DNA of 64,000 nt, from positions 186,001 to 250,000 of the forward strand of contig NZ_JAOVZO020000020.1 in NCBI RefSeq assembly GCF_025717065.2. The letters are read 5' to 3'. The position numbers and the translations under genes were made by a program. Below the pieces are notes generated by a model. That model was not told where the DNA came from and did not search any database. It saw nothing but the letters and a program-made list of their open reading frames with translations. Source of the stretch: Tahibacter soli (lineage in GTDB: Bacteria > Pseudomonadota > Gammaproteobacteria > Xanthomonadales > Rhodanobacteraceae). Shown here in pieces: positions 46,001 to 52,733 of this stretch (position 1 is its first letter; each line of letters opens with the position of its first letter).

Positions 46001-46684
46001 GCCGTGACGCCGGTCGCTGCGCCGGTCGCCTCGAAGCCGGTCGAAGCCGCGACGCCGGCCGCCGCGCCGATCGCGCCGAAGCCGGCCGAAGCCGCGACGC
46101 CGGCCGCCGCGCCGATCGCCCCGAAGCCGGTCGAAGCCGCGACGCCGGCCGCTGCGCCGATCGCACCGAAGCCGGTCGAAGCCGCGACGCCGGTCGCTGC
46201 GCCAATCGCGCCGAAGCCGGTCGAAGCCGTGACGCCGGTCGCTGCGCCAATCGCGCCGAAGCCGGTCGAAGCCGCGACGCCGGTCGCTGCGCCGAAGCCC
46301 GTCGAAGCCGCGACGCCGGTCGCTGCGCCGATCGCGCCGAAGCCGGTCGAAGCCGCGACGCCGGAACCGAAGCCGTCCGACGCCGCCGAATCGCGCGGTC
46401 CGACCGCAAGTCAGCTCTCGTTGACGATGCCGGAACCGAAGCCCGCGCCGGCCGCTGCGCCGTCTCCGACGGTCCAGGCGCCGGCCGCCGCGCCGACGCC
46501 GGCCGCCAAGCCGGTGTCCGCGCCGATCGAAAACTTCGAGGCGCCGCCGCACGGCACGAGCATCCGCCAGGCCGTGCATTCGGCGCTGCACACGCCGCCC
46601 GCAACGCCGGTGCCGGCCGAGAAGCCGGCAGCGAAGCCCGAGGCCGACGCGCCGCCGGCACCGACCGACGGCGAGCCGAAGTAA
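43031..46684 (+). CDS. rne: ribonuclease E
   Basis: A 1217-residue protein beginning [20 protein letters not shown], essentially the canonical RNase E start. The S1 domain ([33 protein letters not shown]), the DNase I-like catalytic domain with its two metal aspartates ([31 protein letters not shown]) and the zinc link (CPRCTGHG) are intact. The C-terminal half is a disordered scaffold: an Arg/Gln/Pro-rich stretch, an [22 protein letters not shown]-binding patch, then ~19 tandem [15 protein letters not shown] repeats, and finally ~100 residues of Pro/Ala tail. It is the main endonuclease of mRNA turnover and tRNA/rRNA maturation. Confidence 0.96.
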   Translation: MKRMLINATQREELRVAIVDGQSLFDLDIEIPSKEQKKANIYKGRITRVEPSLEACFVEYGGERHGFLPLKEIAREFFTPGVDHNRAGIRELLKEGQDVIVQVEKEERGNKGAALTTFISLAGRYMVLMPNNPRAGGVSRRIEGEDRANLKEVLDHLKCPDDMGLIIRTAGMGRDAEELQWDLDYLLQLWKAISEAATSRPGPFLIYQESKLIIRALRDYLRNDIGEILIDHEDLYSDARDFMQQVMPNNLRKLKLYRDTTPLFSRFQIETQIENAFERNVRLPSGGSIVIDQTEALTAIDINSAKATKGGDIEETAFNTNREAAIEIARQLRIRDAGGLIVIDFIDMDSPKHQREVEETLKDALKLDRARVQLGRISRFGLMEMSRQRLRPSLGESTQIVCPRCTGHGRIRSVESLSLSALRLVEEHAMKDNTGQVLVQAPSTVANYLLNEKRRQVSEIEQRHDVAVIIVADEKLETPHLEIQRLKAADIGDNQRPSYDRLTPIVTTPPPQVAQPSAEPERPAVSRVVPASPAPLRPESEQDDDEAPKPAAAPRKAAATAPRAPAPGFFERMLSWFRKPAHPPVAAPQPAKPEPRPAGGGRNEQRDQRGRPGRDGRGDRDNRGRDQQRGGRDGKPRDDAQKPRDGAQQQGKPQQQQRPPQEPRPPKPERPQSERRPQGDKPQTDKPQGEQRQPRPDRQGEPRGDQRMTTPPPPSAERPAKPTPVPPSAAPVAPAAAAETAPVAKIPGTDAGAIAAAADASVAAAKPAVPATSTDGAPVTDEAREGSRRRRGRRGGRRRRRNEGGVESADGVNADLDIDFDDEEGEGDNDAASGGKPAQTAAAPKPVEAVTPAAPKPVEAATPAAAPVAPKPVEAVTPAAAPIAPKPVEAATPVAAPIAPKPVEAATPVAAPVAPKPVEAATPVAAPIAPKPVETATPAAAPVAPKPVEAATPVAPKPVEAATPAAAPIAPKPVEAATPAAAPIAPKPVEAVTPVAAPVASKPVEAATPAAAPIAPKPAEAATPAAAPIAPKPVEAATPAAAPIAPKPVEAATPVAAPIAPKPVEAVTPVAAPIAPKPVEAATPVAAPKPVEAATPVAAPIAPKPVEAATPEPKPSDAAESRGPTASQLSLTMPEPKPAPAAAPSPTVQAPAAAPTPAAKPVSAPIENFEAPPHGTSIRQAVHSALHTPPATPVPAEKPAAKPEADAPPAPTDGEPK
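45561..46372 (+). repeat. 45-bp minisatellite inside rne
   Basis: About nineteen tandem units, most of 45 bp encoding a 15-residue [15 protein letters not shown] unit, with a few shortened to 30-36 bp. Variation between units is mostly Ala/Val and Val/Ile swaps plus synonymous changes. All units are multiples of three and keep the frame. The array lies in the disordered scaffold of RNase E and is likely to vary in copy number between strains. Exact boundaries are approximate. Confidence 0.85.
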
Positions 46685-46729
46685 GACGCGACCGCGACCG
46701 GCTTCGAACCGAGCCGGTCGTCGCGTCTT
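46683..46729 (+). terminator. hairpin immediately after rne
   Basis: AAGACGCGAC (46683-46692) pairs with GTCGCGTCTT (46720-46729), and an inner GACCGGCT/AGCCGGTC stem lies inside. This gives a long interrupted stem starting right at the rne stop. There is no U-run after it, so it may stabilise the mRNA end or work with Rho rather than being a classical intrinsic terminator. Confidence 0.5.
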
Positions 46730-46751
46730 GAGATTCCGGAAAGTTCTGACC

Positions 46752-46780
46752 GAACGCGGCGCCGTATGCGCCGCGTTCGT
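46752..46780. terminator. second hairpin downstream of rne
   Basis: CGAACGCGGCGC (46752-46763) and GCGCCGCGTTCG (46769-46780) form a perfect 12-bp stem with a CGTAT loop. A TCGTTTC tail follows. It is the strongest hairpin in the rne/response-regulator gap. Confidence 0.5.
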
Positions 46781-46810
46781 CGTTTCAGGGGCTTCGTTTG
46801 CGACGCGCCG

Positions 46811-46977
46811 ACTGGTGGCCTGCAACAGACAAATCGAAAGTAGCTCGCTCGTCCTGGCCGCGCATGACTTGCTGCTCACTCAGCCAATAGCTTGTGCTCG
46901 GCTTCGCTCCGCAGCGGCGTCCTGCACGATGCGTCCTTCGCGATCCCTCTTCCGATTTGTCGGTTGCAGACCACTAG
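46811..46977. mobile_element. MITE/REP-like element, copy 2
   Basis: A ~160-bp block with the same terminal repeats and interior as 6317-6484. Left end CTGGTGGCCTGCAACAGACA; the right end, read in reverse, is CTAGTGGTCTGCAACCGACA. Interior words CGAAAGTAGCTCGCTCGTCC and GCAGCGGCGTCCTGCACGA match copy 1 with scattered substitutions and small indels. It lies between the rne hairpins and the response-regulator stop, in a convergent gap where insertion is harmless. The two copies are diverged, so the element is not a very recent arrival. Confidence 0.75.
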
Positions 46978-46981
46978 CCAT

Positions 46982-47665
46982 TCAATCGCGCGGCTTGCGC
47001 TGCGTACCGTTCGCGGTTTCGCATGCGCTGCCCGGGTCGAGCAGTCCGTGTAATTGTGCAAGATGTGCCAATGCAACGACGTTGTCGATATCGAGCTTCG
47101 CGAAGATGTTCGCCTTGTGCGTCGAAATCGTCTTGTTGCTGATGCGCAGGTGGCGTCCGGTCGTCAGCGCGTCGTCGCCCTGTGCGAAGCGTATCGCGAC
47201 CTCGAGCTCGCGCTTGCTCAACGCATCGAACGGCGAACCGCCGGTGCCGGTAACCGCCTCCATCGCCAGCTGCTGCGCGATCGACGCGGCGAGATAGCGC
47301 CGGCCGTCGGCGACCTGCCGTATCCCCTGCAACAGTTCGTCGTCGGAACAGGCCTTGGTCACGTAGCCTGCCGCTCCGGCTTCGAGCAGACGGCGCGGAA
47401 ACGGCGAATCGCCGGCGACGGTCACGATGACGATGCGCGTACGCAGGTCGGCCTTGCGCGCGCGCTCGGTCACCTCGATGCCAGTGAGGCACGGCATGTG
47501 CAGGTCGAGCAGCGCAACGTCGGGTTCGAGCTTCTTGAGCAGCGCGAGCCCCGCCTCGCCGTCGCCCGCTTCGCCGACGATCTCGAAGCCGCCGGCCTTC
47601 TCCAGAATCAGGCGCAGACCCGTACGCATCATCGCGTGGTCGTCGATCAGTGCCACCGAAATCAC
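46982..47665 (-). CDS. NarL/FixJ-family response regulator, GacA/UvrY-like
   Basis: A 227-residue protein from the GTG at 47665, preceded by GGAGG at ideal spacing; an upstream in-frame start at 47782 has no such site. The receiver domain begins ISVALIDDHAMMRTGLRLIL, with phospho-acceptor Asp54 in LLDLHMP, switch Thr82 and Lys104. The C-terminal LuxR-type helix-turn-helix reads LSKRELEVAIRFAQG and ISNKTISTHKANIFAKLDI. Order, length and the SPFPRRLLEAGAAGYVTKAC block resemble GacA/UvrY, which activate CsrA-titrating small RNAs in response to BarA/GacS. No kinase gene is nearby. Confidence 0.85.
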   Translation of the reverse strand: MISVALIDDHAMMRTGLRLILEKAGGFEIVGEAGDGEAGLALLKKLEPDVALLDLHMPCLTGIEVTERARKADLRTRIVIVTVAGDSPFPRRLLEAGAAGYVTKACSDDELLQGIRQVADGRRYLAASIAQQLAMEAVTGTGGSPFDALSKRELEVAIRFAQGDDALTTGRHLRISNKTISTHKANIFAKLDIDNVVALAHLAQLHGLLDPGSACETANGTQRKPRD

Positions 47666-47697
47666 GTCGTTACCTCCAGACCCCTCGCGCCACGCTA

Positions 47698-47713
47698 CGT
47701 AACAGGTGTTACG
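47698..47713. promoter_or_regulatory. palindromic operator candidate upstream of the response regulator
   Basis: CGTAACA-GG-TGTTACG is a near-perfect 16-bp palindrome, 33 bp upstream of the GTG start at 47665. The position suits autoregulation by the LuxR-type regulator or control by another dimeric factor. It is one of very few AT-containing palindromes in this GC-rich region. Confidence 0.45.
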
Positions 47714-47930
47714 AAGGCAACAAGATTTGCCAGGAGCGAGCGTACGGTACGGCGCAGTCCTCAACCAAATCCACGGTCGCATAGGGCGCGCATGGAGCGG
47801 CGACGATCACTGCGTTATCCTTGCCAGCTGCTGCGGAGCGCAGATTCAGGTTCCGGCGAATGCCAACTCGCTGTAGTCGTGCGATTCGCTAGCATTGGTC
47901 GAGCGCGACGCGTGCAGATGCGGTTGCAAC

Positions 47931-48001
47931 GGAGAGATGGCCGAGCGGTTTAAGGCAGCAGTCTTGGGACTGCCGTGGGTTCATGCCCACCGTGGGTTCG
48001 A
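47931..48001 (+). pseudogene. truncated tRNA-Ser copy 1 (no 3' part, damaged anticodon loop)
   Basis: GGAGAGATGGCCGAGCGGTT onward equals the 5' 72 nt of the intact tRNA-Ser at 48340, ending in the T-loop at TTCGA. The acceptor 3' strand, half of the T-stem and CCA are missing. The anticodon loop is CTTGGG, one base shorter than the intact CTTGAAA. It cannot fold into a complete tRNA. Confidence 0.85.
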
Positions 48002-48134
48002 TTGATTCGTCGGGAAAGAATCAAGACGGCCGCAGGGCCGGCCCCTCGCGCAGCGAGGGGTGAGGCCCAGGGATGGGCCGAACAATCCCACCGGCAACGG
48101 TTGCGTCGAGTTCGAAAGCGGATGCGGTTACAAC

Positions 48135-48206
48135 GGAGAGATGGCCGAGCGGTTTAAGGCAGCAGTCTTGAAAACTGCCGTGGGTTCATGCCCACCGTGG
48201 GTTCGA
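48135..48206 (+). pseudogene. truncated tRNA-Ser copy 2
   Basis: Identical over 72 nt to the 5' portion of the intact gene, including the UGA anticodon loop and the long variable arm. It breaks at the same T-loop position as copy 1 and continues into the hairpin TTGATTCGT-CGGGA-ACGAATCAA. Without the 3' acceptor strand it is not a functional tRNA. Confidence 0.87.
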
Positions 48207-48339
48207 TTGATTCGTCGGGAACGAATCAAGACGGCCGCAGGGCCGGCCCCTCGCGCAGCGAGGGGTGAGGCCCAGGGATGGGCCGAACAATCCCACCGGC
48301 AACGGTTGCGTCGAGTTCGAAAGCGGATGCGGTTACAAC

Positions 48340-48429
48340 GGAGAGATGGCCGAGCGGTTTAAGGCAGCAGTCTTGAAAACTGCCGTGGGTTCATGCCCAC
48401 CGTGGGTTCGAATCCCACTCTCTCCGCCA
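48340..48429 (+). tRNA. tRNA-Ser(UGA)
   Basis: Intact 90-nt class II tRNA. The acceptor GGAGAGA pairs with TCTCTCC, followed by the discriminator G and an encoded CCA (48427-48429). D-loop GCCGAGCGGTTTAAGGC, anticodon loop CTTGAAA with anticodon TGA at 48374-48376, long variable arm GTGGGTTCATGCCCACC, T-arm CGTGGGTTCGAATCCCAC. The UGA anticodon reads UCA and other UCN codons. It is preceded by two truncated copies. Confidence 0.96.
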
Positions 48430-48547
48430 CCTTGTTTGAGTGCAGCCCAAGTCCCCGAAGAGCTTGAGAAGTCCAGGGGCACGGGCGATTCCAAAGCCCC
48501 GATTTTTGCTCTAGAGCAACCTCGCGAAAAGGCAAGCTCAAGGACCC

Positions 48548-48985
48548 ATGACAATCCTGACTGTCCTCAGCGCAAACCGCTTCCTGCTGCTCCGCCGGAC
48601 GATCGTCTGCGTCCTTGCCGGACTGCTGATCGTCTATCACTGCACCGTCCTCTACGATCTTTATCTGGGCGTCGGCAACCATGACGGGCTGTACGACAGG
48701 ACAGCGAACGGCACGCCAAAATCCTACGAGTACATCCAGTCGGCGCTCCGCTTCGTCATCATCGCCGGCCTGACGCTGGTCGCGTGCGGCATCCGCCGCG
48801 CCCTATGGGTGATGTGGGCGGGCATCGGCGCACTGGTTGCAACCCACTACTGGGCGCATTTTGGCGACATCCCCGTCGCCTTTACCGCAGGGCGTCATCC
48901 GCTGTCCTACCTGAAAGGCTTCATTTTTCCGACGGTCATCACGCTGTTGACGCTGCTGCCATCCCGGCCGACCGGCAGCCGTTAA
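48548..48985 (+). CDS. small membrane protein of unknown function
   Basis: A 145-residue protein from ATG 48548 with AAGGA five bases upstream. It has about four hydrophobic helices (TIVCVLAGLLIVYHCTVLYDL, ALRFVIIAGLTLVACGI, ALWVMWAGIGALVATHYW, YLKGFIFPTVITLLTLLP). No family recognised. Its base composition is visibly less GC-rich than its neighbours and it sits directly 3' of a tRNA gene, a common landing site for acquired genes. The following 190 bp to 49178 contain nothing I can support. Confidence 0.62.
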   Translation: MTILTVLSANRFLLLRRTIVCVLAGLLIVYHCTVLYDLYLGVGNHDGLYDRTANGTPKSYEYIQSALRFVIIAGLTLVACGIRRALWVMWAGIGALVATHYWAHFGDIPVAFTAGRHPLSYLKGFIFPTVITLLTLLPSRPTGSR

Positions 48986-49178
48986 TGCGGCGCTTTCTGA
49001 ACCGAGCCGCCCCGATACCACCGCTGAGCGATGCGGGCGGCGCATCGATGAAGTCGCTTCATCCCACGATCAAAGCCATCGGGCTCGCGCAATGATCGAC
49101 CCTCGTTCGCACGGCTTGAATCCCGTGCGTGGTCGTGCACCTGCGCTACCACGCTTTCGGCCTTGAGAGTCGGGCGCC

Positions 49179-50090
49179 CTACCTCCCGCCCGCTTCCCCG
49201 AACACCAACGCCTGATGCACCGCCGCCCCGGCCAGCACCCCGTCGGCCGAGGCGAACGTCGCATTGTGCATCGGCCGCGCGATGTCGCCCGCCGCGTACA
49301 CGCCCGCGACGCTCGTCATCCGCATCGCGTCTGTGCGGATCACCGGGCCGAACGGCCCGTCCTCGAGCTCGCAGCCGAGCTGCCCGGCAATCGCACTGCG
49401 CAGGCGCGTGCGCGGCGCGAGATACAACGCCGCGATCTCGACGAAGCGTCCGTCGGCGAGTCGCACGCCCGCCAGATCCGGCGCCTCGCCTTCAAGGCCG
49501 ACGATCGGCGCCGCTTCGATCGCTACCTTGCGCGCAGCCAGCCGTGCGCGCGTCTCGTCGTCCGGCAGCGCACCGCCGTGGAGAAAGAATGTCGTCGGTC
49601 CCCATTCGGGAATCAGCGCGGCCTGATGCGCCGAGGCCGCCAGAACGCTCAGCACGCCGAGCGGACGATCGAGAAACTCGTAGCCGTGGCAATACGGGCA
49701 ATGCAGCACCGATTTGCCCCAGCGCTCCCGGATGCCGGGGATATCGGGCAAGCCGTCGTCGAGGCCGAACGCGAGCACGAGTTTCTTCGCCGGCAACGCA
49801 TCGCCGCCGGCCGTCGCGACGACGAAGCCGTCGCGGTCGGCGCTCGCGGCTGTCGCCTCGGCGTCGACGAACCGCACGCTCGGATACGCGGCGACCTTCT
49901 CGCGCGCGTTCGCGATCATCTCGCGGGGTGGCATGCCGTCCTGGCCGAAGAAGCCGTGCGACGCCGCGGCAAACCGGTTGCGCGGCGTGCCGGTATCGAG
50001 CACGCACACCGAGCGGTTCGCACGCGCGAGCTGCATTGCCGCCGAGAGGCCGGCATAGCTGCCGCCGACCACGATTGCGTCATAGCGCAT
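49179..50090 (-). CDS. FAD-dependent thioredoxin reductase-like oxidoreductase
   Basis: A 303-residue flavoprotein with the FAD-binding start YDAIVVGGSYAGLSAAMQLA, a redox-active CxxC in LHCPYCHGYE (Cys131/Cys134) and the C-terminal FAD motif VAGVYAAGDIARPMHNAT. It lacks the canonical GxGxxA NADPH motif in clear form (LGVLSVLAASAHQAAL stands in its place), as in many thioredoxin reductase-like proteins of the GliT/HlmI type. It overlaps the 3' end of the Rrf2 regulator gene by 11 bp, so the two form a regulator-enzyme operon, probably responding to redox or electrophile stress. Confidence 0.87.
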   Translation of the reverse strand: MRYDAIVVGGSYAGLSAAMQLARANRSVCVLDTGTPRNRFAAASHGFFGQDGMPPREMIANAREKVAAYPSVRFVDAEATAASADRDGFVVATAGGDALPAKKLVLAFGLDDGLPDIPGIRERWGKSVLHCPYCHGYEFLDRPLGVLSVLAASAHQAALIPEWGPTTFFLHGGALPDDETRARLAARKVAIEAAPIVGLEGEAPDLAGVRLADGRFVEIAALYLAPRTRLRSAIAGQLGCELEDGPFGPVIRTDAMRMTSVAGVYAAGDIARPMHNATFASADGVLAGAAVHQALVFGEAGGR

Positions 50091-50541
50091 GCGTCTGTTC
50101 CTCGATCGTCTGGCCGCGCTCGGCGAGGCGGCGATTGAAGTCGGCGGACAACGCGGCCAGCGTCACGGCCGCGAGGTGGGACTGGAAAATCGTCTCGGCC
50201 TCGCGAAAAGCGCCGTCGAGCGCGCGGTTGACCGATTGTTCGACGAGGCAATGCGGCATCTGCGTGCGATGACTCATCGCCACGAGCGTCGGCTCGCCGA
50301 CCGCCTTGTAGATATCGGCCAGCGTGACCGTCGCCGGATCGCAGGCGACCGCCCAGCCGCCGCCGTGACCCTTCGCCGACGTGACGAAGCCCTGGTCGCG
50401 CAGGCCGGCCATCACTCGCCGCACGACGACGGGATTGGTTCCCATCACCCGCGCGAGCTGCTCGGAGGTCGCCGGCGCCTTCATGCCGAGCATGTGCAGC
50501 AGGACGTGCAGGACGCCTGAAAGTTTGCTGTCGCGTTTCAT
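50080..50541 (-). CDS. Rrf2-family transcriptional regulator
   Basis: A 153-residue winged-helix protein: KLSGVLHVLLHMLGMKAPAT then SEQLARVMGTNPVVVRRVMA GLRDQGFVTSAKGHGGGW, the Rrf2 DNA-binding domain. Only two cysteines are present (Cys67, Cys98), so the three-Cys iron-sulphur site of IscR/NsrR is absent; a thiol-based sensor of the CymR/YwnA type is more likely. The gene starts at a non-SD ATG that coincides with the predicted transcription start. It is co-transcribed with the flavoprotein gene. Confidence 0.87.
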   Translation of the reverse strand: MKRDSKLSGVLHVLLHMLGMKAPATSEQLARVMGTNPVVVRRVMAGLRDQGFVTSAKGHGGGWAVACDPATVTLADIYKAVGEPTLVAMSHRTQMPHCLVEQSVNRALDGAFREAETIFQSHLAAVTLAALSADFNRRLAERGQTIEEQTHAL

Positions 50542-50548
50542 GGAACTA

Positions 50549-50576
50549 ATTATGTTGCATGAAATCGAAATTGCAA
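50549..50576 (-). promoter_or_regulatory. promoter of the Rrf2-flavoprotein operon, with overlapping inverted repeat
   Basis: On the minus strand TTGCAA (-35, plus 50571-50576) and CATAAT (-10, plus 50549-50554) are separated by 16 bp. The -10 lies 7 bp from the ATG at 50541, so transcription should start at or next to the start codon and give a leaderless mRNA; no Shine-Dalgarno is seen. TTGCA (50555-50559) and TGCAA (50572-50576) form an inverted repeat spanning the promoter spacer, a likely Rrf2 operator. Confidence 0.6.
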
Positions 50577-50766
50577 GGGCTCATGCGACCGGCGCTGCAT
50601 CGCGCGACGGTCTTGCCATGCGGGTCGCTTGCACGAACGGACTCGGCAGCGCTTTTTTTATTGATAAATAGCTGACAATTTCTACACATGACGGTTCGCC
50701 CGCCCGCGTTCGCCTGGCGCGTACGTCGACGCTTCGGTTTCGCCGAGCCGCCGTCATGTATTTGCC

Positions 50767-50994
50767 ATGATCGCCTACGCGAACCTCTCCGGCGATTCGC
50801 CGATCGTCGCCTACCGCTGCGGCGCCGACTACATCGACGTCGCGTTTCGCGATGCCGGCGTCTACCGCTATACCCGCGCGAGTGCCGGCGCACACCGCGT
50901 CGCCGCAATGAAACGCCTGGCGGCGGCCGGACGCGGACTGGCCGCGTTTATCGCCCGAGAGGCGCACGACCGCTACGCCGAAAAGCGGGACTGA
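50767..50994 (+). CDS. KTSC-domain-like small protein
   Basis: A 75-residue protein: MIAYANLSGDSPIVAYRCGA DYIDVAFRDAGVYRYTRAS. The strand pattern IDVxFxxxGVYRY is that of the KTSC fold, short proteins or domains associated with phage and nucleic-acid proteins but of unknown role. The usual KTSC tetrad itself is not evident. It is divergent from the Rrf2 operon across 225 bp, which includes an AT-rich patch (TTTTTTTATTGATAAATAG, 50652-50670) that may hold its promoter. Confidence 0.6.
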   Translation: MIAYANLSGDSPIVAYRCGADYIDVAFRDAGVYRYTRASAGAHRVAAMKRLAAAGRGLAAFIAREAHDRYAEKRD

Positions 50995-51035
50995 ACGCGC
51001 CGCGTCCGCGAAACGTCGCTAGGTCGATGCGCCGA

Positions 51036-51072
51036 TTACAGCTGTAACTTCATACAGTCCTTACAGCTGTAA
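51036..51072. promoter_or_regulatory. twin 12-bp palindromic operators upstream of the GTPase cluster
   Basis: TTACAGCTGTAA occurs at 51036-51047 and again at 51061-51072. Both copies are perfect palindromes, followed by C, with centres 25 bp apart. The spacer contains an extra ACAG half-site. Two identical operators just upstream of the candidate promoter suggest cooperative binding of a dimeric regulator. I do not recognise the site as that of a known regulator. Confidence 0.65.
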
Positions 51073-51082
51073 CGTACACTCC

Positions 51083-51111
51083 TGTACAAGTTTTTTTTGC
51101 GATGATAGATT
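51083..51111 (+). promoter_or_regulatory. candidate promoter of the GTPase/roadblock operon
   Basis: TGTACA (51083-51088, 4/6 to the -35) and TAGATT (51106-51111, 4/6 to the -10) are 17 bp apart, with a T8 run in the spacer. The -35 box is half of a GTACA-CTCC-TGTAC inverted repeat (51074-51087) that abuts the second 12-bp palindrome. An alternative reading is that this hairpin plus T8 is a weak terminator for the KTSC gene. The leader to the ATG at 51247 is about 130 nt. Confidence 0.45.
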
Positions 51112-51246
51112 CGATGCACATCTCGGAGCTGGTTCAACGCCGCAGACGAAGGAACTTTGCATCGCCGCGCACGGCGATGCGGAGCGGTTCGAGACGCTTT
51201 CGACCCGTGCCTTGAGTCGGCGTCACCGACCAGACGGGGGGCACTG

Positions 51247-52179
51247 ATGCAAAAACGGAAAATCGCCGTGGTCGGCCTCGGCGACGATGCAACTCACGCG
51301 TTCCAGTCGATGCTCAAAATCCTCGACGGACGAGCCGCCGCTGCGTGGGAACTGTCTACACCGGAACGGGCCGAAGTGCTGATGGCCGGCGCCCATTCCA
51401 ACGAACCGGCAATCGCGCATTGGGCGCGCACCGACAAGCCGATGATCGCCGTCTACGAGGGCGGCTCGGTCCGACCCGTCGGCACGCATACGCTGTGTCA
51501 TCCGTTTCGCGTGATGCAACTGCTCGGCGTGCTCGACGACATCGAACGCGCGCTCGTGACGCCTGTGCGCACAGCGCCGCCGGTCGAGCAGTTGCACCCG
51601 GGCTGGGCATTCGCCGAATCGCTGCGACGCCTCACGCGCTGCACCGCGACGGGCCGGCTGTACGCGAGCGCCAGCGCGTTCGGAACGCTGTTCGTCAAGG
51701 ACGACCTCTCGGCCTACTTCATCGGCGCGGATCTATGGCCGCAGTTCACGCAGCGCCACGTCGAACTGTCGGCGCTGGAAGGCACGGCCGAGCGGGCGCC
51801 GGAAGGCCACGCGCGCCGGCCGGTACTGGAACTGGCGTGGTTCAGCGGCCTGAACGGGCCTGCCGGCCTCGCACCGTGGCTCGATCGCCGCGCCGGCCAC
51901 CGCCTGCGCCGTTGGCCGGATTTCGGCCTCGTGCGCGGCACGCGCGACCAGTTGGCGCTGTCGGCGGCGTTGTCGCAAAACGCACTCACGCTCGAACAGC
52001 TCGCGCAGACGACGCGACAGCCGCAAGCGCAGGTCGAGCGGTTTCTCAACGCCTGCTCCATGGCGGGCATCCTCGCGAGCGCGATCGACGCGACGGCGCC
52101 GGCGCCGGTCGCTCCGCCGCCGTCGCGTTTCGGCAATCTGATACGCGGACTGCGCCAGCGCCTGGGATTGTCCGAATGA
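51247..52179 (+). CDS. unknown protein of the GTPase cluster, Rossmann-like N-terminus and possible winged-helix C-terminus
   Basis: A 310-residue protein from ATG 51247. The N-terminal ~100 residues (KIAVVGLGDDATHAFQSMLK, PERAEVLMAGAHS, TDKPMIAVYEGGSVRPVGTH) look like an alpha/beta receiver-type fold, but a full phospho-acceptor set is not evident. The C-terminal part (LALSAALSQNALTLEQLAQT TRQPQAQVERFLNACSMAGI) looks like a winged helix. A DUF742-type winged helix protein (CvnC) occupies the corresponding place in actinobacterial conservons; the similarity here is by pattern only. The stop overlaps the GTPase start (ATGA). It may be an effector or regulator of the GTPase. Confidence 0.7.
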   Translation: MQKRKIAVVGLGDDATHAFQSMLKILDGRAAAAWELSTPERAEVLMAGAHSNEPAIAHWARTDKPMIAVYEGGSVRPVGTHTLCHPFRVMQLLGVLDDIERALVTPVRTAPPVEQLHPGWAFAESLRRLTRCTATGRLYASASAFGTLFVKDDLSAYFIGADLWPQFTQRHVELSALEGTAERAPEGHARRPVLELAWFSGLNGPAGLAPWLDRRAGHRLRRWPDFGLVRGTRDQLALSAALSQNALTLEQLAQTTRQPQAQVERFLNACSMAGILASAIDATAPAPVAPPPSRFGNLIRGLRQRLGLSE

Positions 52180-52733
52180 GCGGCGCCGACAGCGAATTCA
52201 AAATCGTCTTCACCGGGCCGATGGGCGTCGGCAAGACGACCGCGATCGCGGCAATCAGCGACGAAGCGCCGGTGTCGACCGACGTGTTCAACACCGACCG
52301 CGAAGCCTTCGACAAGGCGCTCACGACCGCCGGTCTCGACTACGGCCACATCGCACTCGACGACGGCACCGCGGTGCGCCTGTACGGAACGCCGGGCCAG
52401 GCGCGCTTCCGCTTCATGTGGGACATCCTGGGCCTGAACGCGGCCGGGGTGATCGTATTGATCGATGCGTCGCAGTCGGACGCGCTCGTCCAGCTCGATC
52501 ACTTCGTCGACGCGTTCGGCAGCGGCAAACGTACGCCGATCGTGATCGGCGTCGGCCGTCTCGATCACGCCGGCGCGCCGCCGCTCGACGCGTTCTCGCA
52601 GCGGCTGGAAACGCGCGGCCTGACGCTGCCGGTGTTCGGCGTCGACGTGCGCCGCCGGCCCGACGTGCTGCTGCTGGTCGACACCCTCCTGTGCCTCATC
52701 GAAACCGCCGACCCGACGAGACTCACCGCATGA
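52176..52733 (+). CDS. Arf/CvnD-like small GTPase (SR1/MglA-related)
   Basis: A 185-residue P-loop protein. Walker A is GPMGVGKTT (residues 14-22). The G3 region is VRLYGTPGQARFRFMWDILG, the GTPGQxRFxFMW form typical of the bacterial GTPases of conservons (CvnD, COG2229). The G2 threonine candidate lies in TTAGLDYGHIALDD. The G4 box NKxD is degenerate (GVGRLDHAG), keeping Asp but not Asn-Lys, so guanine specificity may be relaxed. The gene overlaps both neighbours by ATGA. Expected to switch between GTP and GDP states with roadblock proteins as regulators. Confidence 0.87.
   Translation: MSGADSEFKIVFTGPMGVGKTTAIAAISDEAPVSTDVFNTDREAFDKALTTAGLDYGHIALDDGTAVRLYGTPGQARFRFMWDILGLNAAGVIVLIDASQSDALVQLDHFVDAFGSGKRTPIVIGVGRLDHAGAPPLDAFSQRLETRGLTLPVFGVDVRRRPDVLLLVDTLLCLIETADPTRLTA

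Larger units (their letters stand above)
47931..48339 (+). repeat. tandem 204/205-bp repeat: tRNA-Ser 5' part plus structured spacer
   Basis: Two head-to-tail units (47931-48134 and 48135-48339) precede the intact tRNA. Each has the 71-72 nt tRNA fragment and a 133-nt spacer. The spacers differ by a single base. Each contains TTGATTC...GAATCAA (extended to TTGATTCGT/ACGAATCAA in unit 2), CCCCTCGC-GCA-GCGAGGGG and GGCCCA-GGGA-TGGGCC hairpins, and ends GATGCGGTTACAAC before the next tRNA start. A related GATGCGGTTGCAAC precedes unit 1, so the ancestral upstream flank is part of the unit. Confidence 0.9.

Noticed and set aside
45561-46372. Regular repeats considered as a CRISPR array
   Set aside because: Units are contiguous without unique spacers, keep the rne reading frame and encode an Ala/Pro repeat. 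No cas genes are present.
42971-46879. 1302-codon open frame antisense to rne, rich in Arg and Gly
   Set aside because: It is the complementary shadow of the GC-rich rne repeats and disordered tail. It has no start signal, its protein is low-complexity, and RNase E on the other strand is certain.
48265-48684. ORFs starting MAERFKAAVLKTAVGSCPPW around the tRNA
   Set aside because: These are translations of the tRNA-Ser gene and its partial copies, a well-known annotation artefact.
48986-49178. Possible small gene between the orphan membrane protein and the flavoprotein
   Set aside because: No start with a ribosome-binding site, no recognisable protein pattern and no structured RNA visible.
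51074-51098. GTACACTCCTGTAC hairpin plus T8 as an intrinsic terminator
   Set aside because: The 5-bp AT-containing stem is weak and it coincides with the -35/-10 spacing for the downstream operon. A regulatory/promoter role fits better, though termination is not excluded.
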